A DNA stretch of 64,000 nt. It comes from Rheinheimera oceanensis (lineage in GTDB: Bacteria > Pseudomonadota > Gammaproteobacteria > Enterobacterales > Alteromonadaceae). Location of the stretch: assembly GCF_018831085.1 (NCBI RefSeq), contig NZ_JAGPNM010000008.1, positions 22,144-86,143 on the forward strand, read 5' to 3'. Each line of letters begins with the position of its first letter. Position 1 is the stretch's first letter. The notes below the pieces were generated by a model that was not told where the DNA came from, searched no databases, and saw only the letters and a program-made list of their open reading frames with translations. Positions 17,539 through 26,982 of this stretch are shown here, one piece after another. Made by a program: the position numbers and the translations under genes.

Positions 17539-19140
17539 CTACAGCTGCGGGCCTGCAGCCACTAAAGCTTTGCCTTCGTCATTATCAGTAAACTTAACAA
17601 AGTTATCGACAAAACGTTTGGCTAAATCTTTAGCTTTCAACTCCCACTCAGCTGCGTTAGCATAAGTGTTACGCGGATCCAGAATAGATACATCATCCAC
17701 CCCATGCAGCACAGTTGGCATTGCCAGATTAAAGTACGGCAGCTGCACAAACTCGGCGTTTTCAATGCTGCCATCTAAAATGGCATCGATAATGGCTCGG
17801 GTAGCTTTAATAGAAATACGCTTACCGCTGCCATTCCAGCCGGTATTTACCAGATAAGCTTCAGCGCCTGATGCCGCCATACGCTTGCCTAATACTTCAG
17901 CATATTTAGTTGGATGCAGGCTTAAAAACGCCGCGCCAAAGCAACTGGAAAAAGTGGGAGTGGGCTCGGTAATGCCGCGCTCAGTACCGGCCAGCTTGGC
18001 AGTAAAGCCCGACAGAAAATGGTATTTGGCCTGTTCTTTGGTTAACTTAGATACCGGTGGTAATACACCAAAGGCATCTGCGGTTAAAAAAATCACTTTT
18101 TTCGCATGGCCTGCTTTAGACACCGGCGCAACAATATTATCGATGTGATAAATCGGGTAAGACACCCGGGTATTTTCAGTTTTAGAGCCATCGTTAAAGT
18201 CAATTTCACCGTTAGCTAATACGGTTACGTTTTCCAGCAGCGCATCGCGGCGAATGGCGTTGTAGATATCCGGCTCATTTTCTTGCGACAGGTTAATGGT
18301 TTTGGCGTAGCAGCCACCTTCAAAATTAAATACGCCGTCATCATCCCAGCCGTGCTCGTCATCGCCAATCAGCTGGCGTTTGGGGTCGGTTGACAAGGTG
18401 GTTTTACCGGTGCCGGATAAACCAAAAAATACTGCGACATCGCCGTCTTTGCCCACATTAGCCGAGCAGTGCATAGAGGCAATACCCTGCAACGGTAAAA
18501 AGTAGTTCATCATAGAGAACATACCTTTTTTCATTTCACCGCCATACCAGGTACCGCCAATCAGCTGAATACGTTCAGTCAGGTTAAAAGCAACAAAATT
18601 CTCTGAATTCAGGCCATGCTGCTGCCAATTGGGGTTGGTGCATTTGGCACCGTTCATAACAATGAAATCTGGCTTGTAAGTTTTCAGCTCGGCATCCGTA
18701 GGGCGGATAAACATGTTTTTAACGAAATGCGCCTGCCAGGCCACTTCGGTAATAAAACGCACAGCTAAACGGGTATCGGCGTTGGCGCCACAGAAAGTAT
18801 CGACAACAAACAAGCGCTTACCAGAAAGCTGGGTGGTTACCAGTGCTTTCAGATCAGCCCATACTGCCGGTGTAATGGCTTTGTTGTCGTTTTTACCTTG
18901 ATCAGACCACCACACAGTATCGCGTGTAGTGTCGTCGCGCACTATGTATTTGTCTTTTGGCGAGCGGCCGGTAAAGATACCGGTATCAACTGAAACCGCG
19001 CCCAGTGTAGTCAGTTTGCCTTGTTCATAGCCTTGTAAATCACTGCGGGTTTCTTCCGCAAATAACTGATCATACGAAGGGTTATAAACGATTTCCGTGA
19101 CATCTGTGATGCCGTATTGGCCCAGATCCAGATCGGACAT
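17539..19140 (-). CDS. pckA: Phosphoenolpyruvate carboxykinase (ATP)
   Basis: A 533-residue enzyme that converts oxaloacetate and ATP to phosphoenolpyruvate, the entry step of gluconeogenesis. Visible motifs: [13 protein letters not shown] near residue 59, the nucleotide-binding [11 protein letters not shown] near 243, and the metal and substrate residues around GDDEHGWDD. Length matches the ATP-dependent family (about 530-540). The frame is open up to 19212, but TAGGAGTT lies just before the ATG at 19140 and the protein start there ([10 protein letters not shown]) matches family lengths, so I choose it. It is monocistronic with its own terminator. In related genera it lies near hslO, as here in the wider neighbourhood. 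Confidence 0.96.
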   Translation of the reverse strand: MSDLDLGQYGITDVTEIVYNPSYDQLFAEETRSDLQGYEQGKLTTLGAVSVDTGIFTGRSPKDKYIVRDDTTRDTVWWSDQGKNDNKAITPAVWADLKALVTTQLSGKRLFVVDTFCGANADTRLAVRFITEVAWQAHFVKNMFIRPTDAELKTYKPDFIVMNGAKCTNPNWQQHGLNSENFVAFNLTERIQLIGGTWYGGEMKKGMFSMMNYFLPLQGIASMHCSANVGKDGDVAVFFGLSGTGKTTLSTDPKRQLIGDDEHGWDDDGVFNFEGGCYAKTINLSQENEPDIYNAIRRDALLENVTVLANGEIDFNDGSKTENTRVSYPIYHIDNIVAPVSKAGHAKKVIFLTADAFGVLPPVSKLTKEQAKYHFLSGFTAKLAGTERGITEPTPTFSSCFGAAFLSLHPTKYAEVLGKRMAASGAEAYLVNTGWNGSGKRISIKATRAIIDAILDGSIENAEFVQLPYFNLAMPTVLHGVDDVSILDPRNTYANAAEWELKAKDLAKRFVDNFVKFTDNDEGKALVAAGPQL

Positions 19141-19392
19141 GATGTAACTCCTAAGGGTACTGTAGGTAAGGGTGCAGTCTCTGGCGGACTTAATTTTCGG
19201 TATTTTTGTCACAATATGCTGTTTTTCTGTGCAAAAACCCAGCTACATAATAGCGTTTTGCCAGAATAAAAGATAGCCGGAAAATGCGTTGATTTGGCTA
19301 AAAACCGCGCCAGCTCTGGATTTGACAACTCGATTGTTTTAACAACGTACTATTTTTCAGCCTTTCGTAACCCGCACCGAAAGCTTTCAGCA

Positions 19393-20223
19393 TCAAGCGG
19401 TAAGGCTGCGTTCGGTAGGCCGGGATTTAATTAATTTGGGCCACGGAATGCTGGCTTGCCCCATTACCATAAAGTCAGGGTTTGCCAAAGTATCACGCTG
19501 ATTGTAGCTTAATGGGGTAAATTCACTGTCGAGAATTTTACCGCCTGCTTCTTCAACAATAACGTGTACTGCACCGGTGTCCCACTCGCCGGTAGGGCCC
19601 AGACGCATATAACAATCGGCTTTACCTTCTGCCACCAGGCAGCTTTTTAACGAACAGCTGCCCAGGGCAATATATTCAACATCATGCTGGCTTTGCAGTA
19701 AATCGACTATAGGTTGCAGCGGCTGGCGCCGGCTAACAGCTATTTTCAGGGTTTGCCCGGCCTGATGCTGGTTAACCCGCATCCGGTTAATCAGGTTGCG
19801 TCGTTGTTTAAAAGCACCATTTCCCCGGCTGGCGTAATACATAATATCTTCTTTGGGCCAGTAAATAACACCAAGCGCTGGCCAGCCATGTTCAACCAGC
19901 GCAATGCTGACAGCAAAATCACCGCTTCTTGCGACAAACTCCTGCGTGCCATCCATAGGGTCAATCAGCCAGTAACGTGGCCAGTGCTGGCGCTGTGCCA
20001 GCGGAATAAGATGGGATTCTTCTGAAATAATCGGGATATCGGGGGTCAATTCAGACAAGCGGTTAATGATAATACGGTTGGCGGCCAGATCGGCTGAGGT
20101 TACCGGGCTTAAATCGGCTTTTTGCTGTTGCTGAAAATCACCACTTTGATATAGCTGCCATAGCTCTGCGCCGGCTTCTCTGGCCGCAGATTTAACAGGG
20201 TCAAGCAGTCTGCTTAAAAACAT
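19393..20223 (-). CDS. CysQ-type 3'(2'),5'-bisphosphate nucleotidase, copy 1
   Basis: A 276-residue member of the inositol monophosphatase-like family, type CysQ. Metal and substrate residues: EES in PIISEESH near residue 69, DPMDGTQEF near 93, and WDTGAVHVIVEEAGG near 210. The expected reaction is removal of the 3'-phosphate from PAP, the by-product of sulfate activation. It overlaps nudE by 23 bases, the arrangement seen in many gammaproteobacteria. A second, shorter CysQ lies in the sulfate operon (56157-56918); the two differ in many positions (here DPMDGTQ, there DPLDGTK), so this copy may have a different preferred substrate. That split is inference. Confidence 0.85.
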   Translation of the reverse strand: MFLSRLLDPVKSAAREAGAELWQLYQSGDFQQQQKADLSPVTSADLAANRIIINRLSELTPDIPIISEESHLIPLAQRQHWPRYWLIDPMDGTQEFVARSGDFAVSIALVEHGWPALGVIYWPKEDIMYYASRGNGAFKQRRNLINRMRVNQHQAGQTLKIAVSRRQPLQPIVDLLQSQHDVEYIALGSCSLKSCLVAEGKADCYMRLGPTGEWDTGAVHVIVEEAGGKILDSEFTPLSYNQRDTLANPDFMVMGQASIPWPKLIKSRPTERSLTA

Positions 20224-20800
20224 CCGGGTTTGCTTCCAAATATTGCTGCGCTAATAACAGAGCGGCGACACTTCTGGCTTCAGTAAAATCGGCCTGCTGT
20301 AACAGAGCTTCGCTGTTTTTCCGTGCCCACGGCACCAACTCAAGTGGCTCGGGCTCGTCACCTTCAAGGCTTTGTGCATATAAATCAAAGGCCAGAACTA
20401 TATGCATTGTAGCATTAAAATAGCCGGGGGCTAAGGCCAGCGATTTCAGCTGCACAAAACGCTGCGCACCAAAACCAATTTCTTCTTTTAGCTCACGATT
20501 TGCGGCAGTGATGATATCTTCACCCGGATCAATCAAACCTTTGGGAAAGCCCAGCTGGTAATCATGGGTGCCGGCACAATACTCACGGATCAGATAAAAA
20601 TGTTCCGCATCAGGGCAGGCAATAATCATTACCGCCCCCCGGCCACTGCCACGCATACGCTCGTAGGTGCGCTGCTCGCCATTACTGAACATCAGTTCCA
20701 GTTGTTCAATTTTAAATAAGCGGCTTTGCGCAACAATATCTGTACTTAAAATTTCAGGTTTTTGCTTGTTGCTGTGTTTGTCATCCTGCCGCTGCGCCAT
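20201..20800 (-). CDS. nudE: ADP compounds hydrolase NudE
   Basis: A 199-residue Nudix hydrolase that splits ADP-ribose, NADH and diadenosine polyphosphates. The Nudix box is intact at GLIDPGEDIITAANRELKEE followed by IGF. Upstream, RMRGSGRGAVMIIA and the YCAGTHDYQLGFPKG segment match NudE. The frame opens at 20824, but AGAGGTGA lies eight bases before the ATG at 20800, giving MAQRQ as start. It is divergent from yrfG with 59 bases between, so the two promoters share that gap. It overlaps the downstream nucleotidase gene. Confidence 0.92.
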   Translation of the reverse strand: MAQRQDDKHSNKQKPEILSTDIVAQSRLFKIEQLELMFSNGEQRTYERMRGSGRGAVMIIACPDAEHFYLIREYCAGTHDYQLGFPKGLIDPGEDIITAANRELKEEIGFGAQRFVQLKSLALAPGYFNATMHIVLAFDLYAQSLEGDEPEPLELVPWARKNSEALLQQADFTEARSVAALLLAQQYLEANPDVFKQTA

Positions 20801-20859
20801 GCTGTCACCTCTGGTACAATCCAATGCTGCTACTATAAAACGATTAACAGGAAAAACCT

Positions 20860-21531
20860 ATGCTGAACTGGGCTGAAATTGATACCGTGCTGCTGGATAT
20901 GGACGGTACTTTGCTGGATCTGCACTTTGACAATTACTTCTGGCTGCAGCACTTGCCCAAGCGCTGGGCCGAGATTAGCGGTATTACTGTTGCTAATGCA
21001 GAAGCACAATTAAAAGCCGAGTACGCCGAGCTTACCGGTAAACTGGAATGGTATTGTCTGGATTACTGGGGTAAGCGCCTGCAACTGCCGATTAACGAGT
21101 TAAAGCGCGAAGTCATGCATAAAATTGCTATGCGTGCCGATGTGCCGGAATTTCTTACCGCGTTAAAACAAAGTGGCCGTCAGATAGCTCTGGTAACCAA
21201 TGCCCACCCGGATAGTTTATCGCTTAAAATTGAGCGCACTGAGCTGGCCAGTTATATCGACACACTGATCTCTACTCACGAATTTGGTGTTACCAAAGAA
21301 AACTGGGCGCTGTGGCAAAAACTACAGCAACGGCTTGGTTTTAACCCGCAGCGCACCTTGTTTGTTGACGACAGCCTGCCAATTTTAACAGCGGCACAGA
21401 ATTTTGGTATTAAGCATTTACTTGCCGTAGCCAACCCCGACAGCCAGCAATTAAGCCGGCAAATTACCGAATTCCCGGCCATTACCGACTACACCGTACT
21501 GTTGGATGATATTCGTAACTACCGCAGTTAA
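20860..21531 (+). CDS. yrfG: GMP/IMP 5'-nucleotidase YrfG
   Basis: A 223-residue HAD-superfamily phosphatase. HAD motif I is LLDMDGTLLDLHFDNYFW at residues 10-27, which is the YrfG hallmark; motif II is ALVTNAH near residue 110; motif III and IV are in TKENWALW and TLFVDDSLPIL. The expected reaction is dephosphorylation of GMP and IMP. It is divergent from nudE and convergent with the type II secretion operon, only 17 bases from gspN. In E. coli yrfG is directly followed by hslR-hslO; here the gsp operon is set in between. Confidence 0.92.
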   Translation: MLNWAEIDTVLLDMDGTLLDLHFDNYFWLQHLPKRWAEISGITVANAEAQLKAEYAELTGKLEWYCLDYWGKRLQLPINELKREVMHKIAMRADVPEFLTALKQSGRQIALVTNAHPDSLSLKIERTELASYIDTLISTHEFGVTKENWALWQKLQQRLGFNPQRTLFVDDSLPILTAAQNFGIKHLLAVANPDSQQLSRQITEFPAITDYTVLLDDIRNYRS

Positions 21532-21548
21532 ACCAATAAGCTCAAAGC

Positions 21549-22292
21549 TTAGAAACTGATCCGATAACGGCCCTGTGCATCGGGTTTACCGAGGAACTGC
21601 ATCGCCTGATGCACTTCTTCGGGCATATCAGCCTCGGGCTTTAGCGTACCGTTTACCAGTAACTGCTCAGCATTAACTACGGCTTTAATATCCAGCCCCA
21701 GGCGGTTAGCACCGTCGGTTGTCAGCACTACAGTGCCATCAGCACAGCTTAATTCACCAAACAGGCTTTGTAAGTCAAGCCAGGTGCCGGTTGGTGTTTG
21801 TAAGCGGGCATCCTGCCAACTGGCCTGGCCGTTTAACGCCTTGCACCAGGGCTGGCCCTGGCTAAATTCTGCCACATCCAGCACCAGCTCGCCGCTGGCG
21901 TCTACCGGCAATGGCAAGGGTAACATGGGCACTAGCTGCGCTACCGGCAGCTTTAGCAGGCTGTTTTGCAAAGCGCCGCCGCCAAAACCATAACTGGCAG
22001 TCGCTTTTACATAAGGTTGGGCCGGGTTTTGTGCACTACCGCTTTGCAGTTCAAACTGCAGCTTGCCGGTAAATAAGCGCCAGGGGCTTAATGACCACTG
22101 CAGGTTGTCAAACTGCAATTGCTGATAACGTAAACCGGCTATTTCGCCCTGCCATAAAGTGCCCGACACAGCACCTAACTGCAGTTGGGCTGGCAGCGGT
22201 GCCAGTTTTAGCCACCAGCTGGCAGGCGTTAATAGCAAAGTAAACACTAAATAGCAGCTTACGCCAATAACAATAAGTTTGGTTTTTGCCAT
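21549..22292 (-). CDS. gspN: Type II secretion protein GspN
   Basis: A 247-residue inner-membrane protein with one N-terminal span (about 5-24) and a periplasmic body rich in beta structure. It has the GspN pattern, with repeated LxLQxGxAxNP-like strands and the closing GKPDAQGRYRISF. GspN is an accessory component, missing from some type II systems. It is the last gene of the operon, eight bases after gspM. Confidence 0.85.
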   Translation of the reverse strand: MAKTKLIVIGVSCYLVFTLLLTPASWWLKLAPLPAQLQLGAVSGTLWQGEIAGLRYQQLQFDNLQWSLSPWRLFTGKLQFELQSGSAQNPAQPYVKATASYGFGGGALQNSLLKLPVAQLVPMLPLPLPVDASGELVLDVAEFSQGQPWCKALNGQASWQDARLQTPTGTWLDLQSLFGELSCADGTVVLTTDGANRLGLDIKAVVNAEQLLVNGTLKPEADMPEEVHQAMQFLGKPDAQGRYRISF

Positions 22293-22300
22293 AGCTTTGC

Positions 22301-22771
22301 TTACTCCACTACCATACGCCGCACCCGCACTATGCCGGGTGAATCAGCAGTGGCTACGTCTAAATTTACCAGTTTTACACCATGCTGATACTGCAGCGCA
22401 TGCAGCCAGCTTAATAGTTTTTCAAAACTAACGTCTTCCAGCACCAGTGTTAGCTGTTCGTTTTGTGGTTGCATCCGGCTAACACTAATACCACTGCTGC
22501 GCGCACTGTTGCTGATAATTTGTGCCAGGCTGCCACCACTGCGTGCAGTAGTAACCGAAGCCGCTTTTAACTGCGGTAGCAATTGCTGTAGCTGGTTAAG
22601 CTGGCGCTGGGCACTTTGCACTTTTTGTTGCTGTACCTCACGGGCCTGATGCAGCGGCTGCCATAACATCCAGTAAAACAAACCTAGTACCACCACTACT
22701 GCAGCTCCGGCAACCAGCCGTTGTTCGCGTTGTTGTAACCCTGTCCACCAGGTTAAAAACTGCTGTTTCAT
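22301..22771 (-). CDS. gspM: Type II secretion protein GspM
   Basis: A 156-residue inner-membrane protein with a short cytoplasmic start, one span (about 21-42), a coiled-coil stretch rich in Gln, and a small periplasmic ferredoxin-like domain. It pairs with GspL in the assembly platform that connects the ATPase GspE to the pseudopilus. It overlaps gspL by four bases (ATGA). Confidence 0.88.
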   Translation of the reverse strand: MKQQFLTWWTGLQQREQRLVAGAAVVVVLGLFYWMLWQPLHQAREVQQQKVQSAQRQLNQLQQLLPQLKAASVTTARSGGSLAQIISNSARSSGISVSRMQPQNEQLTLVLEDVSFEKLLSWLHALQYQHGVKLVNLDVATADSPGIVRVRRMVVE

Positions 22772-23955
22772 ACTTTGCCCCGCATCGCGACACTGCCTTG
22801 CACCTTGCCGCCGTCGTTACTCAGCGCGCCTTGCTCAACAATAAAACCAGCCTGTTCCAGTGCTGTTTTTAAACGCTCAAAACTCTGAAAACCTTCGCCT
22901 TTCGCCTGAAAACGCAACTCGGCGCGTTTGCCATCAAAACGCAGGTTTTCCAGGCTGATATCCGGCACTTTTGCCAGTTGTTGTTGCAGGCTGTCCAGTA
23001 ACGCCAGAAAGCTTTGTTCATTACTGCCTCCCACAGCAGCAAGCTTTTGCTGCATTTGCAGGTTAAGGTTAACCACCCGCTCATTCGGAAAGGCCTGCTG
23101 GTATACACTAAGGCTTTGTTGTTGTAGTGCCGCACTTTGCCGCCCTAACTGCCAGTTAGTTAAACCCAGTTGCAGTATATAGAGGGTTAAACAAGCACCG
23201 GCCAGAATAGCGCTACTGCGCCATAGCTGTAAGTGCCGGTTAACCTGGCGCTTGGGTTTGTATTCACCCTGCAGCAGCGTAAAGCTATTCTGGCTTAGCT
23301 GGCTGGCCAGCAGGGCTAACGGTAATTCAGGCTCTGCCAGTTGATGCGGCTGCATCAGCTCTGCTGGCCAGGGGCTGTAACTGGTTAACATTGGCAAAGC
23401 TGCCAGTTGCAGGTAATCTGCCCACCAGGCAGCATCAATGGCGGCAACCTGCCAGCTACTGTGTTTTAGCAACCACTGCTCATGTAGCTGAATGCAGGCG
23501 GGTAGCTGCTGCTCGGGCAGTAATAAAGCGTCGGGCACCATGCGGCTAACGGTAAAACCGGCGCTTTGCAATGCGTCCAGCCATTGCTGCAACCGCTGGT
23601 GCTGGCATACCGCTACTTGCTGGCTGTACTGGCCGTCGTGGTGCGTTACGTCACCCAGCGCCAGAAACAGCTGTTCAATGTCTTCGGCCTGATCTTCTTC
23701 AAGCATATAAGGTAGTGCCTGCAGCAATTGCCGGTTAGGCTTACCCGGCAGATTTACCTGCTTTAGCACTACATCTGACGCCGGTACCAGCGCCACCACC
23801 GGTCTGGTACCCAGCCGCACGGCCAGTTCCGGCAGCTGTTCAGTACCGCTAAGTTCGCCGCTGGCGATCACTTCCTGATTATGGCTGGCCCACACCAGCC
23901 AACTGATGCTTTGTTCTGCCCGGCTACCTAGCCGGATCACCAACTGTTCACTCAC
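22768..23955 (-). CDS. gspL: Type II secretion protein GspL
   Basis: A 395-residue bitopic protein. Residues 1-240 form the actin-like cytoplasmic domain that binds GspE (start EQLVIRLGSRAEQSISWLVW); a membrane span lies near 250-268; the periplasmic end (about 320-395) is the ferredoxin-like domain that pairs with GspM. Overlaps gspK and gspM by four bases each. Confidence 0.9.
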   Translation of the reverse strand: MSEQLVIRLGSRAEQSISWLVWASHNQEVIASGELSGTEQLPELAVRLGTRPVVALVPASDVVLKQVNLPGKPNRQLLQALPYMLEEDQAEDIEQLFLALGDVTHHDGQYSQQVAVCQHQRLQQWLDALQSAGFTVSRMVPDALLLPEQQLPACIQLHEQWLLKHSSWQVAAIDAAWWADYLQLAALPMLTSYSPWPAELMQPHQLAEPELPLALLASQLSQNSFTLLQGEYKPKRQVNRHLQLWRSSAILAGACLTLYILQLGLTNWQLGRQSAALQQQSLSVYQQAFPNERVVNLNLQMQQKLAAVGGSNEQSFLALLDSLQQQLAKVPDISLENLRFDGKRAELRFQAKGEGFQSFERLKTALEQAGFIVEQGALSNDGGKVQGSVAMRGKV

Positions 23956-24938
23956 CCCTGGCCTCCAAATCGCCGGGCCAATACTTTGACCTGATTATTA
24001 TCATTTATTTTAAGTACCGACGTTAATACAAAGCCGCTTTCCAGATAGGCCGCTGTCGCTGTTAGCTGAAAACTGTCTGATTTAAGTGCCAGCATACTTT
24101 TCGCCTCTTCCGGTACGGTAATCGCACTGAGTTCGGCGGTGGCAAACAGCTCTTCCAATGTAGCAAAGCCTTCTTCCGGCCGGTTAGCGATAATATCCAG
24201 CGCTGCCTGCTCTGTCAGTTCAGGGATCAGCGCTGCCAGCAACACCGCCGTGTTTTCGGTCAGTGTATTTACATTCAGTAATAAGCGGTTATCTTCCGGC
24301 ACCACACAAATAAAAGGCACCAGTAACTGGTAATCTGCCGGTGTTATATCCAGTATTACCCGCAACTCTGACACGCTGGCCATCAGGCTGTTAGCAGCGT
24401 AATACGGAAACCGCAGTGCGGCATAGTCATCATCTTCGGCACTGCCGGCCGTGCTTAGCAGGCTGTCTTCGTCCAGCCAGTCGCCCAGCCGCGCCGTAAG
24501 GTACTCTGCCGGCATAGATAACTCTGCCGCTTTTAGCTCCAGTAAGCGCTGAAAGGCTTTTTGTGCCGCGCTTTGCTCTATTCTGCCACCTCTTTGCGGC
24601 GTAACATTTTGCAGCGCATTTAAGTTAAAACAGCTGCGTAAATCGGTAATATCGCCTGCTATGGTGCCATTTTCTACCGGAAAAGTAGCACCGGCCAACG
24701 CCCAGTTTTGCGACAGGTTTACCGTTTCCTGCCCGGCCAGCTCACGCGCCAGCAGTACACGGGCAAACTGCTCGGCGCTCATTGCATACCAAAATGCCTG
24801 CTGTTGCTGCTGCATATTTTGCTGGCGCTGTAGCTGCAGCTGCAGGCGGCCGGTCATATTTACCGCAATCACTACTACGATGGCAATAATCATTAATACC
24901 GCAACCAGCGCTACGCCGGCTTGCTTATGCGGCTTCAT
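23952..24938 (-). CDS. gspK: Type II secretion minor pseudopilin GspK
   Basis: A 328-residue minor pseudopilin, much longer than the others, as expected. The N-terminal hydrophobic helix (AGVALVAVLMIIAIVVVIAV) lacks the Glu at position 5 that other pseudopilins carry, which is normal for GspK, whose place is at the tip of the pseudopilus. The rest is an alpha-helical domain with acidic, possibly calcium-binding loops (AEDDDYAALRFPYY). Overlaps gspJ and gspL by four bases. Confidence 0.92.
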   Translation of the reverse strand: MKPHKQAGVALVAVLMIIAIVVVIAVNMTGRLQLQLQRQQNMQQQQQAFWYAMSAEQFARVLLARELAGQETVNLSQNWALAGATFPVENGTIAGDITDLRSCFNLNALQNVTPQRGGRIEQSAAQKAFQRLLELKAAELSMPAEYLTARLGDWLDEDSLLSTAGSAEDDDYAALRFPYYAANSLMASVSELRVILDITPADYQLLVPFICVVPEDNRLLLNVNTLTENTAVLLAALIPELTEQAALDIIANRPEEGFATLEELFATAELSAITVPEEAKSMLALKSDSFQLTATAAYLESGFVLTSVLKINDNNQVKVLARRFGGQG

Positions 24939-25558
24939 TCTATTGCTCCTGCGGCAACTGCAGCGTCGGGCAGCATAAATATACGCTCTAAGCGGCCAAG
25001 GTGTTCATCTATCAGGGTAATACGCACCGCAGCAGGGAAATTCGCATCCTGCCAGCGCTCCAGCCATTCTTCACCCTGCAGATAGTGCACTTCAAAACCG
25101 GATAAGCCGCTTTGCAGCAGCTGCACTTTAGGCTGAGTGCCGGTTACAGCGTCCGGGTACAGTGTAAATAGGCGTTGTAAGGTACCTTCCTGCAGCCGGT
25201 AAGCAACGGTTTGAATTTCACTGCGTGGCAAAATCATGCCAGGGTTACGCCAGCCCTGCCGGGCAAAGCTGACACCATGGTCTTCGCTTTCCAGTAAAAA
25301 CTTTTCGCCAAACAAGCGGGACTTTTGTGCGGCTTCGCCATCAATACGCACATGGCGTACGCTGATTTGCATAAAGTCACGCTCCAGCATCAGCATAGTG
25401 CGCTGCAATTGCACCAACCGTTCGCTGGCCTGCTGCGATAACTCATCACTTTGCGTTACGCTGGTTAGTACCGCTACCGACGCCAGCCCCACCAAAGCGA
25501 AAATGGCAGCGGCCAGCAGCATCTCAATAAAGGTAAAGCCGCTGTTTGCCTTAACCAC
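24935..25558 (-). CDS. gspJ: Type II secretion minor pseudopilin GspJ
   Basis: A 207-residue minor pseudopilin. The prepilin site is GFTFIEMLLAAAIFALVG, with cleavage after Gly and Glu at position 5. The frame stays open to 25624 inside gspI, but the extra residues would not be a normal leader; a GTG at 25558 preceded by AGGGG gives the short leader MVKANSG, so I use it, which makes an eight-base overlap with gspI. It forms the I-J-K tip complex. Confidence 0.88.
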   Translation of the reverse strand: MVKANSGFTFIEMLLAAAIFALVGLASVAVLTSVTQSDELSQQASERLVQLQRTMLMLERDFMQISVRHVRIDGEAAQKSRLFGEKFLLESEDHGVSFARQGWRNPGMILPRSEIQTVAYRLQEGTLQRLFTLYPDAVTGTQPKVQLLQSGLSGFEVHYLQGEEWLERWQDANFPAAVRITLIDEHLGRLERIFMLPDAAVAAGAIE

Positions 25559-25919
25559 TGGGTTTGCCCCTGTAGCTTTGTAACTGAAACAGCACCTGAT
25601 CCGGTGATTCTGCCAGGCTGACACTAATCTGTATCAGGCGTAAATCTTCATCCGGTACTCTGCTCAGTTGCTGCTGCCATAACCAGTTGCGGTTAGCCAT
25701 TTCTACCTGGCCCTGATCTTTTTCTTTACCCGGCCACTCGGTTTCCAACATCGCCAGTTGCATCTGATTATTGGCGATATAGCTGGCTACGGTTAACTCA
25801 TCTAACTGGCTTAAACTGCGAATGTGGGCCGAACTGGCCTGCATAATCGCCATACCGGCAGTGGCAAAAATGGCCATGGCAACCAGCAATTCCAGCAGGG
25901 TAAAGCCATTACGCTTCAT
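25551..25919 (-). CDS. gspI: Type II secretion minor pseudopilin GspI
   Basis: A 122-residue minor pseudopilin with leader MKRNG and cleavage before FTLLELLVAMAIFATAG. Glu at position 5 is present. The C-terminal part is the small T2SI domain with a conserved WLWQQQLSRVPDEDLRLIQI stretch. Four-base overlap with gspH. Confidence 0.92.
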   Translation of the reverse strand: MKRNGFTLLELLVAMAIFATAGMAIMQASSAHIRSLSQLDELTVASYIANNQMQLAMLETEWPGKEKDQGQVEMANRNWLWQQQLSRVPDEDLRLIQISVSLAESPDQVLFQLQSYRGKPSG

Positions 25920-26515
25920 GGCAGCTCCGCAGATACCGGCGTGCGGGTAAGCGGTATGGCAAAGTCGGTCGATATTGCACTGTACAGTGGTGTCAGATCA
26001 GAGCTTTCGATCAGCAACAGCTGAAACGGGCTGATTTCGCCCGACGACAGCACAAATACCTGTGGCAATACCGGCACTTTGCTGTCTTCGCCGGTTTGCC
26101 TGTCGTCGTCATCCAGTTGCCAGTCCAGCTGGCTTAGCAAGTTGGTTTCCTCGCCGGGCAAACCCTCCAGCTCCAACTTTAAGGCAATATCACGCGGTAA
26201 TTTATATTGCCGTAAACCGGCCGGTTCATTGGCCTCTGCCCATTTACCTTCACTGTTGTTGTAGTATAAAAAGCCGTAGCGATCTGGTAGCACATACAGC
26301 CCCCATTCCTGCTGCTTTAACATGGCGGTTTCTGCGGCAAACTGAAATAACTGCTGAAACCGCTCAGCTTCTTTTTCCAACCGTTCTTCGCGTGATTCAC
26401 CACTGAAATTCATTACCACTGTGGTAGCCAGCAAACCAATCAGCAACATCACCAGCATCACCTCAACCAGGGTAAAGCCAGAGCGACAACGCTGAACAGC
26501 TGGCAGCGAGGGCAT
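25916..26515 (-). CDS. gspH: Type II secretion minor pseudopilin GspH
   Basis: A 199-residue minor pseudopilin. After a 12-residue leader comes GFTLVEVMLVMLLIGLLAT with Glu 5, then the GspH beta domain, with AMLKQQEWGLYVLPDRYGFL typical of the family. It links the tip complex to the GspG shaft. Its start codon overlaps the gspG stop by one base (TAATG). Confidence 0.9.
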   Translation of the reverse strand: MPSLPAVQRCRSGFTLVEVMLVMLLIGLLATTVVMNFSGESREERLEKEAERFQQLFQFAAETAMLKQQEWGLYVLPDRYGFLYYNNSEGKWAEANEPAGLRQYKLPRDIALKLELEGLPGEETNLLSQLDWQLDDDDRQTGEDSKVPVLPQVFVLSSGEISPFQLLLIESSDLTPLYSAISTDFAIPLTRTPVSAELP

Positions 26516-26982
26516 TAGTTGTTTGAATTCCCGTTGGCATCCAGGTTCCAGTTACCGATGTCATCATCAGTACCGGCAGTGCGATCCGGGCCTTTACTTA
26601 AGATATCAATACGGCCTACCTGGCCCGGGCTTATCAGAATGTAATCTTCATCCCATGGGTCTTTCGGTAAGCGGCGGATAAAGCCACCGTCCGGAAATGA
26701 ACGCGGTACCGGCTGTGAAGTTGGTGCAGTAACCAGTGCCTGCATGCCTTGTTCTGTAGTGGGGTAAAAGCCATTGCGTAACCGGTACATATCCAGCGCG
26801 CTTTCCAGTTGCTGAATATCCACTATCGCTTTTTGCCGTGCAGCAGCTTCCTGGTTACCTATCAGGTTCGGCACTACCATACTGGCGATAATGCCCAGAA
26901 TAACAATAACCACCATTACTTCTAACAGCGTAAAGCCGCTGTGCTGTCTGAATTTGTGTTGCCTTAACATATTAACCACCAC
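26515..26982 (-). CDS. gspG: Type II secretion major pseudopilin GspG
   Basis: A 155-residue major pseudopilin, the subunit of the pseudopilus shaft. The prepilin motif is GFTLLEVMVVIVILGIIAS; the C-terminal domain has LRNGFYPTTEQGMQALV and the calcium loop near SKGPDRTAGTDDDIGNW. This is the most conserved gene of the operon. It needs a prepilin peptidase (GspO/PilD) to mature, which is not in the window. Eleven-base overlap with gspF. Confidence 0.96.
   Translation of the reverse strand: MVVNMLRQHKFRQHSGFTLLEVMVVIVILGIIASMVVPNLIGNQEAAARQKAIVDIQQLESALDMYRLRNGFYPTTEQGMQALVTAPTSQPVPRSFPDGGFIRRLPKDPWDEDYILISPGQVGRIDILSKGPDRTAGTDDDIGNWNLDANGNSNN

Noticed and set aside
24935..25624. A longer gspJ starting at 25624
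   Set aside because: It would put 28 residues before the prepilin site and lie deep inside gspI; the GTG at 25558 has a ribosome site and gives a normal leader.
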